Assembly: GCA_910589015.1 (NCBI GenBank) | Contig: CAJUSA010000015.1 | Location: 1 to 48,504 of the forward strand | DNA from: an uncultured Christensenellaceae bacterium | GTDB taxonomy: Bacteria; Bacillota; Clostridia; Christensenellales; Borkfalkiaceae | Direction of reading: 5' to 3' | Length of the DNA stretch: 48,504 bases | Shown: positions 24,339-32,085 of the stretch, piece after piece | How the letters are laid out: every line of letters starts with the position of its first letter | Position numbering within the stretch: the stretch's first letter is position 1 | Program-made: the position numbers and the translations under genes | The notes under the pieces: model-generated | The model's database searches: none | What the model was told of the DNA's origin: nothing | Seen by the model: only the letters and a program-made list of their open reading frames with translations

Positions 24339-25991
24339 TTACATCATATAGTCGAGAATCTGTTGCACGACGCTCTTGTTCGCGCCGAAGATTTTGCACA
24401 GCCGTTCCATTTTGTGTTCGGCGTGGGGCAGGCGCGCCTCTCTGTAAACGGCGGCGGCGATCCCCTCGCGTTCCGAGAGCAGTTCATACGCGCCCGCGGC
24501 GTTGAGCGTATCGAACACGTCTTCCGCCGCCACGATGATGCGTTCCTCGTTCCCCTCGTTCATAAAGGCGAATTTGGAATAAACGTCGGCAAACGCGCTC
24601 ATAAATTCCTTTTTGCGCCGACCGCGCAGTTCGAGTTCGTGCGTAAAAAATTCGCGGTAAATATTGAGGAACACCGTGCCGAAGGAATCTTCTTCGTTGC
24701 GCTCGGTCAGCCCATGCAGAATGGAAAGTTTGACGATCTCGTTGGCGGCGGGATCGAGCAACACCTCGCGCAGAAAGGCGTCCGAACGGGTTTTCAGCGC
24801 GACCTTGACGGCAAGCAACTGTATTTTTTCGTCGCGGCCTTCCATTTCATCGAGTGCGATCGCAAAAAATTCATTGAGTTCGGGCAGCGACGCGATAAAA
24901 TCGAGTTCCGCGCCTTCGGCTTTGCTTGCGGCAAGCAGAAAGTCCGCCACTTCGCGGTATTTCTCTTTGGGCATGCGGTAAAAATAATTGAGTTTGAACT
25001 TTTTGCCGTCGTCGGCGGCTTTGCGCATGCGTTCGAGATTATAGCGGGCGATCGCCTTGCGCGGATATACGGTGGTGAGCCGTTCGAGCCCCTCGATCGC
25101 CTCTTTAAGCCGATCGGTGCGGTAGGCGGCGACGGAATAAAAATAGAGCGCGGTATCGTCGTACGGAATTTTTTTGAGCAGTTCGGAAAGTTTTTGGTAG
25201 GCCTCTTCGTCCAGCCCCGTTTCGCACAGCGCGGTGGCAATGCGGAAAAGATCCTCGGTTTTTTTGCTCGGATTTTCATACAGGCGGCGCGCGGCTTGTT
25301 TTGCCCCCTCTTTGTTGTCGCGGCTCTGCAAGACCGCGCAATAGGTCGTGAGCGCCATGATATTGTCGGGGTGCGTTTCAAGCAGTTTCGCGCAAATCGA
25401 TTCCGCCTCTTCTTCGTTGCCGAGCATAAGCGAACACATGGCGATCAGCCCCCTTGCGGAAGCGTAATCGACGTGCTCGGGCGAAACCTGCCCCAATAGC
25501 TCTTTTGCCTTGTCGAGTTCGCCGAGCTGCAACAGCGCAATGCCTTGCTCTAAAACGGCGGTTTCATCTACCGAACCGTCGTCCGAGTGTACAAGACGGA
25601 GTTTGGGCTTCTTCTTTTCTTTAAGCATTTGTTCCACCTCGTCGCCGTAGACGCGGTGAAAATAGAGCGTGGACTGCAAATCCTCGCCCATATTCATAAA
25701 GCAGACGGCAAGACCTTCGTACCCTTCCGAAAAATCCGCCTCGTTGCAGGTATCGAGAAAGGCAAACCAACTGTTTGCGGCAAGCTGCCAGAGTTCCATA
25801 GCCTCGTATACGTCGGCGGCAAGCGCGGCGGCGTCGGCGCTCGGCTCATACATGCCGTTGCGCTTGTTGAGCATCGTAAGCGCGCCGAGATAATCGCCGC
25901 TTTGCAAACGGCGTTCCGCCGCGTCGAGCAAAAACTCGTCGTCAAAATTCAGTTGCCGGATTTTATCGTCCTTTTTCGTCATAGTTTCCAT
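24339..25991 (-). CDS. Tetratricopeptide-repeat protein
   Basis: A 550-residue, all-helical protein. TPR-like repeats are readable across the first two-thirds: LLDAAERRLQSGDYLGALTM, AVLEQGIALLQLGELDKAKE, GLIAMCSLMLGNEEEAESIC, FRIATALCETGLDEEAYQKL and YFYSVAAYRTDRLKEAIEGL. It has no signal peptide or membrane segment, so it is a cytoplasmic scaffold or adaptor; its partners are unknown. The most likely partners are the next gene (start 12 bp after its stop) and Hsp33 upstream (gap of 6 bp). Two in-frame ATGs (25991 and 25982) are possible starts; neither has a strong ribosome binding site. Confidence 0.8.
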   Translation of the reverse strand: METMTKKDDKIRQLNFDDEFLLDAAERRLQSGDYLGALTMLNKRNGMYEPSADAAALAADVYEAMELWQLAANSWFAFLDTCNEADFSEGYEGLAVCFMNMGEDLQSTLYFHRVYGDEVEQMLKEKKKPKLRLVHSDDGSVDETAVLEQGIALLQLGELDKAKELLGQVSPEHVDYASARGLIAMCSLMLGNEEEAESICAKLLETHPDNIMALTTYCAVLQSRDNKEGAKQAARRLYENPSKKTEDLFRIATALCETGLDEEAYQKLSELLKKIPYDDTALYFYSVAAYRTDRLKEAIEGLERLTTVYPRKAIARYNLERMRKAADDGKKFKLNYFYRMPKEKYREVADFLLAASKAEGAELDFIASLPELNEFFAIALDEMEGRDEKIQLLAVKVALKTRSDAFLREVLLDPAANEIVKLSILHGLTERNEEDSFGTVFLNIYREFFTHELELRGRRKKEFMSAFADVYSKFAFMNEGNEERIIVAAEDVFDTLNAAGAYELLSEREGIAAAVYREARLPHAEHKMERLCKIFGANKSVVQQILDYMM

Positions 25992-25997
25992 TCCGTA

Positions 25998-26801
25998 TTA
26001 TTTCGCAAACAACGCGTTTATATCCTCTTGCGTGAAATCGTAATCGCAGTTGCACTCGTGGCAGTGGACTGAAAGTTCGCCCTCGCTTGCAAGAACCGCG
26101 CGCGCGGCATCCTCACCCAGCGACAGAACCGCCCGCTCGGCTTTTTCCCGCGAGCAGGTACAGCCGAATGAAACCGGCCGTTTTTCGGCGTTTTCCGCGC
26201 CGAATGCCGCTAAAATTTCGCGGACGGACATCGAAGGCAGGCACGATTGCACCGCCTCGCGCGCACGCAGCAACACGCTTTCGTCCGCGCCCGTGAGGGG
26301 CTGCACAAATACGCCGCCGCCCTCGTATAACCCGATCGCCGTGGGGCGTTGCTCGCTCTCTTCGAAATAAGCGGTAAAATCGGCGGCGATATCGCCCTTT
26401 GCAAGCGCGCACATTCCCGAAAAGGGCAAGCCCTTTCCGCCGCCGCGCACGACGCTCAGATATCCCTTTGTTCCGACGCACGACAATAAATCCGCCTGTC
26501 GGTCCGCAGCAAGATCGCGTTCCACCGAACCGCACAGCCGCAATTCACCGTTCCCGAACGCGTGGATTTTGCCGAGCAAACCGTTGCCGTTTACGCTTAC
26601 GATGTAAGATTCCCGCTCTTCAATCCAGCCGCACAGATACGCCGTGCAGGTGAGAACGCGTCCGAGCGCGTCGGCGGCGCCTTCCGAAAGCCGATGCCGC
26701 GCGGCAAGTTCTTTTGTAAGCGGCGCCGTTTCGAGCACGGCAAGCGACGCCGTGTTGTTCCAGATCGCCGCCCGATAGAGCGCGCTCATTTCTTTCTGCA
26801 T
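25998..26801 (-). CDS. hslO: Redox-regulated chaperone Hsp33
   Basis: Hsp33 is a zinc-protein holdase that is activated when oxidants form disulfides among its four cysteines. The start at 26801 (MQKEMSALYRAAIWNNTAS) gives 267 residues, a little short. The fold begins with ALYRAAIWNNTASLAVLETA, followed by the core block ADALGRVLTCTAYL and the FSGMCALAKGDIAADFTAYFEESEQ region (39 residues later). The switch cysteines are CTC (214 and 216) and HCHEC (247 and 250), i.e. CxC, 30 residues, CxxC, exactly the family pattern. The start overlaps the end of the methyltransferase gene by 16 bp, so the two are translationally linked. The ribosome binding site is weak. Confidence 0.93.
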   Translation of the reverse strand: MQKEMSALYRAAIWNNTASLAVLETAPLTKELAARHRLSEGAADALGRVLTCTAYLCGWIEERESYIVSVNGNGLLGKIHAFGNGELRLCGSVERDLAADRQADLLSCVGTKGYLSVVRGGGKGLPFSGMCALAKGDIAADFTAYFEESEQRPTAIGLYEGGGVFVQPLTGADESVLLRAREAVQSCLPSMSVREILAAFGAENAEKRPVSFGCTCSREKAERAVLSLGEDAARAVLASEGELSVHCHECNCDYDFTQEDINALFAK

Positions 26802-27514
26802 ATAAAATTCAACCTGTCGCTCTCTTGTTTTTCTTCGCCTAAATGCCCCTCTACCGCAAGCACGTCGAAGTACGCGGAAAGCAATTTGGTCACCCCTTCT
26901 TCGGCGTGAAGATACTGCGTGTGCTTTTCGTCGCAACGTATATATCTGCCGTCCTTCTCTTTGATAAACAGCGTGACGTCGGTTTCCACTCGGTCGGAAA
27001 AAAGCGTATTGAAAGAGAGATAGGTGATCTCGTCGCGGTCGTCCGCAAACATATTATTTGCAACTTTTGTGCGAAGTTTGTGTTCTGAACTGATATCGAA
27101 CCAAAAGACGCCCCCTTTTTTCAGGCAAGCCGCCGCGTGCGCGAACGCCGTTTGCAGTTTTTGCGGGGGAATATAATTGTAACAATCGTTGGGCGAGAGA
27201 ATGAAATCGAACTTTTCGCCCGATTTTAACGTAACGGCGTCCTGCAAGCGGTATTCGATCGCAAGCCCTTGTTCGCGCGCAAGCGCCGCCGCCTTGGTGA
27301 GCATGGGCGCGGAAAGATCCGCCCCCGTCATGTTATAGCCGGCTTTCGCAAGCGCGCGCGAAAACGCGCCGCTGCCGCAACCGAGTTCCAGCCCCCGTTT
27401 TCCTGCGCCGAGCGCGGCGAGCTTTTCAATAAAATACTGCGACCACTTGGGATAGTCGCAGTCGTCGTTCAGAATTTCAAACCAGTCGGCGAGATACTCG
27501 TAAGCCTCGTTCAT
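26786..27514 (-). CDS. Class I SAM-dependent methyltransferase
   Basis: A 242-residue protein with a Rossmann-like SAM-binding fold. Motif I is GLELGCGSGAFSRALAKAGY, followed by GADLSAPML (acidic residue that binds the ribose), LQDAVTLKSGEKFDFILSPND and a C-terminal sheet WFDISSEHKLR. It begins AYEYLADWFEILNDDCDYPKW, common in small-molecule or protein methyltransferases of clostridia annotated only as class I. The target is unknown. The start at 27514 is chosen because the residues upstream are an arginine-rich shadow of the preceding gene's basic tail. It lies between the DUF624 gene and Hsp33. Confidence 0.85.
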   Translation of the reverse strand: MNEAYEYLADWFEILNDDCDYPKWSQYFIEKLAALGAGKRGLELGCGSGAFSRALAKAGYNMTGADLSAPMLTKAAALAREQGLAIEYRLQDAVTLKSGEKFDFILSPNDCYNYIPPQKLQTAFAHAAACLKKGGVFWFDISSEHKLRTKVANNMFADDRDEITYLSFNTLFSDRVETDVTLFIKEKDGRYIRCDEKHTQYLHAEEGVTKLLSAYFDVLAVEGHLGEEKQESDRLNFICRKK

Positions 27515-27521
27515 GTATTTC

Positions 27522-28847
27522 TCACTTTGTTTTGTTGAGCATTTTGGGCGGTTTGACCTGTTTTTTCTTTTTCTTCTTCTCGCCCGCCTCTTCTTCCCGA
27601 ATGGCGCGTTCGCGTTCGTCGAACTGCTTGTTGTATTCGACGTACCGTTCGTCGTTCTTGTGCTCTTCTTCGTAAGCCTTCGCGTTGTCCTCAATCGATT
27701 GCTTGCTCTCTTTCAGACGGCGCAGATCGTCGCGCGAAAACGAATCGGGCAACTGATAGATTTCCTCGCCGTCGTCGATGGGCTTAATGGGGCGGCAAAC
27801 GAGCTTACTTCTGCCCTGCGCCACGATCATGCGGCGGTATTCGCGCATTGCCTCGCTGTCGACGGGGGAAACCGCCATACTGCTTGCCTCATTTTTAGAC
27901 TTGTCCTTATTGTAAAGCCCCCTGCCTACCGCGTAACCCATGTTGGGGTTGACGAATTTATCGAACGCCCACTGACTGTAATCAAACCAAACGAGGAAGG
28001 CGTAAGAACAGCCGAGAATGATCATTACGAAAATCGCGATGATGAAAAGAATCATGATACTCGTGCCCGTAAACAGCAACAGGAAGAAAGGCCAGAGTGA
28101 AAGCGCGGCAAAGACCACGGTCTGCGGGAAGGTGCCCACCGTCATGATGACGGCGTTGCGGAAGAGCGACCAAGGGCCCTGCTTATAGTTTACGCCGAGC
28201 GAGAGCATCCACATGCAGATGGGTATCATGAGCGCAACGAGAATGTAGCCCACCACTTTCGAGGCGACGAGCCAGCCCGAGGCGGGCGCGCCGATCGCCA
28301 CGAGATAATCGGCAAGATCGCCCGTGATCCGCGCCAGAAAGAGCACCAAGGTGAAGATGAGCAACGCTTCGAGCACGTTAAAATAATTGCGTTTAATGCC
28401 GCGCACAAAATCGTTTGCGACGAATACGCCTTCCGTCCAGATAAGGTTACGAATGATATACATGCCGCCCGAAAGCCCGATCGCCGCGATAAACGACGCG
28501 GGAATGAGCAGCGCGAACCACAACAGATCGACGTTGAGAACCGCCGCCTGCGCAACGCCCGTTACGTCGGGCACGATGGGATACCCCACCCCGAGGCCCG
28601 AACCGAACGGCCCCGACATGCCCTGCGAATAAATAAAAAGCGTACGCATGACGATGATCGCGAACATGGGCAGCAGGGTGACGAGCATGAGCAGATTGAC
28701 AAGGAACAGCTTGCCGAATCTTCCCTTCATAATATCCCAGAACAACGCCCAGCGACTTGTAGGAAGAGTGCTGCGCGCATATTCCTCGTCGCGTTCCTTC
28801 CCTTCCAGCCAGCGGGCGATCAGCCCTTTTTTTTCTCTGTCAGCCAT
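27522..28847 (-). CDS. DUF624 membrane protein with charged C-terminal tail
   Basis: A 441-residue membrane protein. The DUF624 opening is visible at ALFWDIMKGRFGKLFLVNLLMLV (34-56), followed by about five more hydrophobic segments (105-125, 155-175, 200-220, 237-260 and 262-285), including the stretch IMILFIIAIFVMIILGCSYA. After about residue 300 comes a long soluble, strongly charged tail ending in EEEAGEKKKKKKQVKPPKM. DUF624 genes (YesL group) are often found beside LplABC-type sugar importers, but here it heads a different unit with Hsp33 and the TPR protein. The tail is not part of the usual domain. The ribosome binding site is CGGAG. Confidence 0.75.
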   Translation of the reverse strand: MADREKKGLIARWLEGKERDEEYARSTLPTSRWALFWDIMKGRFGKLFLVNLLMLVTLLPMFAIIVMRTLFIYSQGMSGPFGSGLGVGYPIVPDVTGVAQAAVLNVDLLWFALLIPASFIAAIGLSGGMYIIRNLIWTEGVFVANDFVRGIKRNYFNVLEALLIFTLVLFLARITGDLADYLVAIGAPASGWLVASKVVGYILVALMIPICMWMLSLGVNYKQGPWSLFRNAVIMTVGTFPQTVVFAALSLWPFFLLLFTGTSIMILFIIAIFVMIILGCSYAFLVWFDYSQWAFDKFVNPNMGYAVGRGLYNKDKSKNEASSMAVSPVDSEAMREYRRMIVAQGRSKLVCRPIKPIDDGEEIYQLPDSFSRDDLRRLKESKQSIEDNAKAYEEEHKNDERYVEYNKQFDERERAIREEEAGEKKKKKKQVKPPKMLNKTK

Positions 28848-28891
28848 ATAAATGTACTCCGTTTGCGGAATATAAAAAATCCCTTATGGCT

Positions 28892-28920
28892 ATTGTACTA
28901 CAAATCGGAAAATATTTCAA
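28892..28920 (-). promoter_or_regulatory. Promoter of the DUF624 unit
   Basis: TTGAAA (28915-28920), 17 bp, TACAAT (28892-28897) on the minus strand, back to back with the plus-strand promoter of the lysine operon. Confidence 0.6.
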
Positions 28921-28940
28921 TTAAAATAACGGTAAATTCC

Positions 28941-28969
28941 TTGATTTTTCCGTGTTCGTATGGTAAAAT
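28941..28969 (+). promoter_or_regulatory. Promoter of the lysine-riboswitch operon
   Basis: TTGATT (28941-28946), 17 bp, TAAAAT (28964-28969). Transcription should start near 28977, right at the 5' end of the riboswitch. Confidence 0.7.
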
Positions 28970-28977
28970 AATTTTGC

Positions 28978-29150
28978 TGGAAAGAGGAGCGGACGGACAA
29001 TAGTATTCGGTTTGAAAAAGCGCACGGGATTTTTACGAGAGCCGAAGAAAGGGTATCGCCGCCGAAGCGTACGGGAACCGTTGCACCGCACGCTGGGAAT
29101 AAAGGATAATACCTTTATTACTGTCACTTCGGTGATGCGCTTCGGGCAAC
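28978..29150 (+). ncRNA. Lysine riboswitch (L box)
   Basis: Several conserved pieces occur in order: AGAGGAGCG near the 5' end (28983), ATAGTATTCGG, GCCGAAG (29041), GGGTATCGCCGCCGAAGCG (29051), CGCTGGG (29091) and the closing GTCACTTCGGTGATGCGCTT (29123). Together with the downstream terminator and the three lysine-pathway genes, this is the aptamer that binds lysine and turns transcription off when lysine is plentiful. Confidence 0.9.
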
Positions 29151-29168
29151 ATTCTGTTACGGAATATG

Positions 29169-29193
29169 CGGGCGCACGCGCGCCCGTTTTTTT
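29169..29193 (+). terminator. Riboswitch-controlled terminator
   Basis: CGGGCGC and GCGCCCG form a 7-bp stem around ACGC, followed by seven T. It sits between the aptamer and the asd ribosome binding site, the usual expression platform. Confidence 0.85.
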
Positions 29194-29230
29194 ATCGGAC
29201 GAAAAATTTATCCCTGCGAGGTATCGGAAT

Positions 29231-30316
29231 ATGGAAAAACAAGTTTACCGCGTCGGCGTGATCGGCGCAACGGGCATGGTCGGGCAACGCTTTTTAACGC
29301 TGCTCGAAAAACACCCCCTCTTTCGCGTCAATGCGCTGCTTGCGAGCGCGCGTTCGGCGGGAAAACGCTATCAAGACGCCGTGGGCGACAAATGGGCGAT
29401 GCAATCCCCCGTTCCCCCCTGCTTTGCCGACATGAACGTGCTCGACGCCGAGGCGGACGCCGAAAGCCTTGCGGGTAAAGTCGATTTCGTGTTCTGCGCC
29501 GTCAATATGAAAAAGGACGACATCAAGGCGCTCGAAGAGAAGTATGCCAAGCTCGAGATCCCCGTCGTATCCAACAATTCGGCGCACCGTTTCACGCCCG
29601 ACGTACCCATGGTGATCCCCGAAATCAACGCCGACCACCTTACCGTCATTCCCGCACAGCGCAAACGGCTGGGCACGAAACGCGGGTTCATCGCCGTGAA
29701 GAGCAATTGCTCGCTGCAATCTTATGTGCCCCTTTTGCACCCTTTGCAACCGTTCGGCATCAAAGCGGCGGCGGTATGCACCTATCAGGCTATTTCGGGC
29801 GCAGGCAAGACCTTCGATACCATGCCCGAAATTCTCGACAATATCATTCCCTATATCGGCGGCGAAGAGGAAAAGAGCGAAAAAGAACCGCTTAAAATCT
29901 GGGGCAGCGTGCAGAACGGTCAGATCGTACCCGCGCAAAAACCCGTCGTGACGGCACAGTGCCTGCGCGTACCCGTGACCGACGGTCACACCGCGGCGGT
30001 GTTCGTATCCTTTGAAAGAAAGCCGACGAAGGAAGAGATCCTCGCCGCGTGGAAGAATTTTGCGGGTGAACCGCAAAAACTTGCCCTGCCTTCCGCCCCC
30101 GCGCAGTTTATCGAATACGCCGAAGAGGATAACCGTCCGCAGGCGAAGCTCGACCGTATGCGCGGAAACGGCATGGCGGTCACGGCGGGAAGACTGCGCG
30201 AAGACAATTTGTTCGACTATAAATTCGTCGGGCTTTCGCACAATACCCTGCGCGGTGCGGCGGGCGGCGCGGTGTTGCTTGCCGAATTGCTTGCGGCAAA
30301 GAGTTATTTCGACTGA
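29231..30316 (+). CDS. asd: Aspartate-semialdehyde dehydrogenase (archaeal/fungal-like type)
   Basis: This enzyme reduces aspartyl phosphate to aspartate semialdehyde with NADPH, the branch point to lysine, diaminopimelate, threonine and methionine. The start at 29231 (MEKQVYRVGVIGATGMVGQR, 361 residues) follows a GAGGT site; anything longer would run into the riboswitch. The nucleotide-binding GATGMVG (12-18) and the catalytic cysteine (Cys160, in KSNCSLQSY) are present. The NNSAHRF, DVPMVIPEIN and SGAGKTFDTMPEILDNIIPYI blocks resemble the class found in archaea, fungi and many clostridia rather than E. coli Asd. It is first in asd-dapA-dapB. Confidence 0.93.
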   Translation: MEKQVYRVGVIGATGMVGQRFLTLLEKHPLFRVNALLASARSAGKRYQDAVGDKWAMQSPVPPCFADMNVLDAEADAESLAGKVDFVFCAVNMKKDDIKALEEKYAKLEIPVVSNNSAHRFTPDVPMVIPEINADHLTVIPAQRKRLGTKRGFIAVKSNCSLQSYVPLLHPLQPFGIKAAAVCTYQAISGAGKTFDTMPEILDNIIPYIGGEEEKSEKEPLKIWGSVQNGQIVPAQKPVVTAQCLRVPVTDGHTAAVFVSFERKPTKEEILAAWKNFAGEPQKLALPSAPAQFIEYAEEDNRPQAKLDRMRGNGMAVTAGRLREDNLFDYKFVGLSHNTLRGAAGGAVLLAELLAAKSYFD

Positions 30317-30363
30317 ACGTCCGATCGACAAGACGAATACTATAAGATGAGAGAGGAAACTGT

Positions 30364-31254
30364 ATGACGGGATTTTTGAAAGGATTAGCGACGGCGATGA
30401 TCACGCCCTTTCATGAAAGCGGCGTAAACTTCGATGAATTCGGCAAGATGACGGAATACCAGATCGCAGGCGGCGCAGACGCGCTCGTCGTGCTCGGCAC
30501 GACAGGCGAACCCGCCACGATGAGCGAGGACGAAAAACGCGCGCTCATGGAATACGCCGTGAAAAAAGCCGATAAACGCGTGAAAATCATCATCGGCACG
30601 GGGGGCAACAACACGGCAAAGGCCGTGGAAAACAGCATCCTTGCCGAAAAAATCGGCGCGGACGGCATTCTCGTCGTCACCCCCTATTACAACAAATGCA
30701 CGCAGGAAGGTTTATACATATATTATAAAACCATCTGTGAGGCAGTCTCGATTCCCGTGATCTGCTATAACGTTCCGGGGCGGACGGGCGTCAACATTCT
30801 ACCCGAAACGATGGAAAAAATCGCCCGTATCCCCAACGTGGCGGGCATCAAAGAGGCGAGCGGCAATATGGCGCAGGTGCTGGAAACGGCGCGCCTGATC
30901 CGCGGGAAATGCGATCTGTATTCGGGCGAAGACATGCTCAACCTGCCCATTCTGGCGTCGGGCGGCACGGCGGTGATATCCGTCGTTTCCAACCTCGTTC
31001 CCGACCGGATCAAAGAACTTTGCGCCGCTGTTGAACAAGGCGATTTCCAAAAAGCGATCGCGCTCAACGATAAGCTGATCCCGCTGACCAAAGCGTGTTT
31101 CCTCGAAGTAAACCCCATACCCGCCAAAGCGGGCATGAATCTGTTGGGATTTGCCGCGGGCGAACCGCGCGCACCGCTCACGCCGCTCGAACCCAACCAC
31201 ACCGAGATCTTAAAAACCGTTATGAAACAGTACGGATTAAAGGTGAAAGCATGA
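30364..31254 (+). CDS. dapA: 4-hydroxy-tetrahydrodipicolinate synthase
   Basis: DapA condenses pyruvate with aspartate semialdehyde in the lysine and diaminopimelate pathway. A 296-residue TIM barrel of normal length. The family signatures GTTGEPATMSEDEK (45-58) and YNVPGRTGVN (135-144, with Tyr135 the catalytic tyrosine) are present. The Schiff-base lysine is Lys163, in VAGIKEASGNM. The ribosome binding site is AGAGGA. The gene ends in ATGA, overlapping dapB by 4 bp. Confidence 0.96.
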   Translation: MTGFLKGLATAMITPFHESGVNFDEFGKMTEYQIAGGADALVVLGTTGEPATMSEDEKRALMEYAVKKADKRVKIIIGTGGNNTAKAVENSILAEKIGADGILVVTPYYNKCTQEGLYIYYKTICEAVSIPVICYNVPGRTGVNILPETMEKIARIPNVAGIKEASGNMAQVLETARLIRGKCDLYSGEDMLNLPILASGGTAVISVVSNLVPDRIKELCAAVEQGDFQKAIALNDKLIPLTKACFLEVNPIPAKAGMNLLGFAAGEPRAPLTPLEPNHTEILKTVMKQYGLKVKA

Positions 31255-32003
31255 AAATCATTTTGATCGGCGCATGCGGGCGCATGGGAAAAGCCGTTGC
31301 GGCACGCAGCGCGGAATGCGGCATGCAAATCGTTTGCGGCGTAGATGCCGTTTCCGCCGAGCTGCCCTTCCCGCTTTATAAAACGGTCGACGAGGTAACA
31401 GAACAAGCCGACGGCGTGATCGACTTTTCCTCGGCGCAGTGCCTGAAACCGACGCTGGCATACTGTAAAAAACACAACCTGCCCGTTCTGCTCGCCGCAA
31501 CGGGATATACGCAAGAGGACTTGAATACGATTGCGGACTACGCGAAAACCGTTGCAGTTTTCAAGACGGGCAATCTCTCGCTCGGCGTCAATCTGTTACA
31601 GATGCTCGTCAAGAAAGCGGCGGCGGCGCTCGGGGAAACCTTCGATACCGAAATCGTCGAACGCCACCATAACCGCAAAAAAGACGCCCCCTCGGGCACG
31701 GCGCTCATGCTTGCTCAAAGCGTGAAGGAAGGCAGAAAGCAACAAAGCACCTTCGTATACGGCAGACAAGGGCTCGTCGGCGAGCGAAACCGCGCGGAAA
31801 TCGGCATTCATGCCGTGCGCGGCGGCACGATCGTCGGCGAACACGAAGTCATGTTCGCGGGCGAGGACGAAATCATTACCCTCTCGCACTCGGCGCGCAG
31901 CCGCAACGTGTTTGCAAACGGCGCGCTGCGCGCGATCGGCTGGCTCAAAGACAAACCTGCGGGGTTATACGATATGTTCGACCTTCTCGGTGAAATTTTA
32001 TAA
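31251..32003 (+). CDS. dapB: 4-hydroxy-tetrahydrodipicolinate reductase
   Basis: DapB reduces the product of DapA with NAD(P)H. It starts at the ATG at 31251, which shares ATGA with the dapA stop, so the two are translationally coupled; AAAGGTG precedes it. The 250-residue protein shows the nucleotide-binding GACGRMG (7-13), VIDFSSAQC, ATGYTQEDL, FKTGNLSLGVNLLQ and the family signature EIVERHHNRKKDAPSGTALM (135-154) with the catalytic histidine pair. The short form is typical of the family. It is the last gene of the operon and is followed by a terminator. Confidence 0.96.
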   Translation: MKIILIGACGRMGKAVAARSAECGMQIVCGVDAVSAELPFPLYKTVDEVTEQADGVIDFSSAQCLKPTLAYCKKHNLPVLLAATGYTQEDLNTIADYAKTVAVFKTGNLSLGVNLLQMLVKKAAAALGETFDTEIVERHHNRKKDAPSGTALMLAQSVKEGRKQQSTFVYGRQGLVGERNRAEIGIHAVRGGTIVGEHEVMFAGEDEIITLSHSARSRNVFANGALRAIGWLKDKPAGLYDMFDLLGEIL

Positions 32004-32012
32004 AATCCGCAG

Positions 32013-32041
32013 AAAAAAAGGAGGCACCGCCTCCCTTTTTT
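32013..32041 (+). terminator. Terminator after dapB
   Basis: GGAGGC and GCCTCC (32020-32025, 32029-32034) with a loop of ACC, flanked by a seven-A run on one side and CTTTTTTT on the other. It separates the lysine operon from murG only 45 bp downstream. Confidence 0.9.
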
Positions 32042-32072
32042 ATTTCCGTCAATAATCTTGCCCCGATTCGAA

Positions 32073-32078
32073 TATACT
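32073..32078 (+). promoter_or_regulatory. -10 box placed for a leaderless murG transcript
   Basis: TATACT ends seven bases before the murG ATG, and the bases between (GTTTTAT) contain no ribosome binding site. The upstream terminator forces transcription to begin within 32042-32085. No good -35 box is visible at 17 bp. Confidence 0.4.
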
Positions 32079-32085
32079 GTTTTAT

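Noticed and set aside
29012..29230. An N-terminal extension of Asd upstream of 29231
   Set aside because: It would translate the lysine riboswitch and its terminator; the protein family begins at MEKQVYRVGVIG.
29294..30331. A 345-codon open frame on the minus strand opposite asd
   Set aside because: asd is certain on the plus strand with riboswitch, start site and catalytic cysteine. The antisense product has no recognisable domain.
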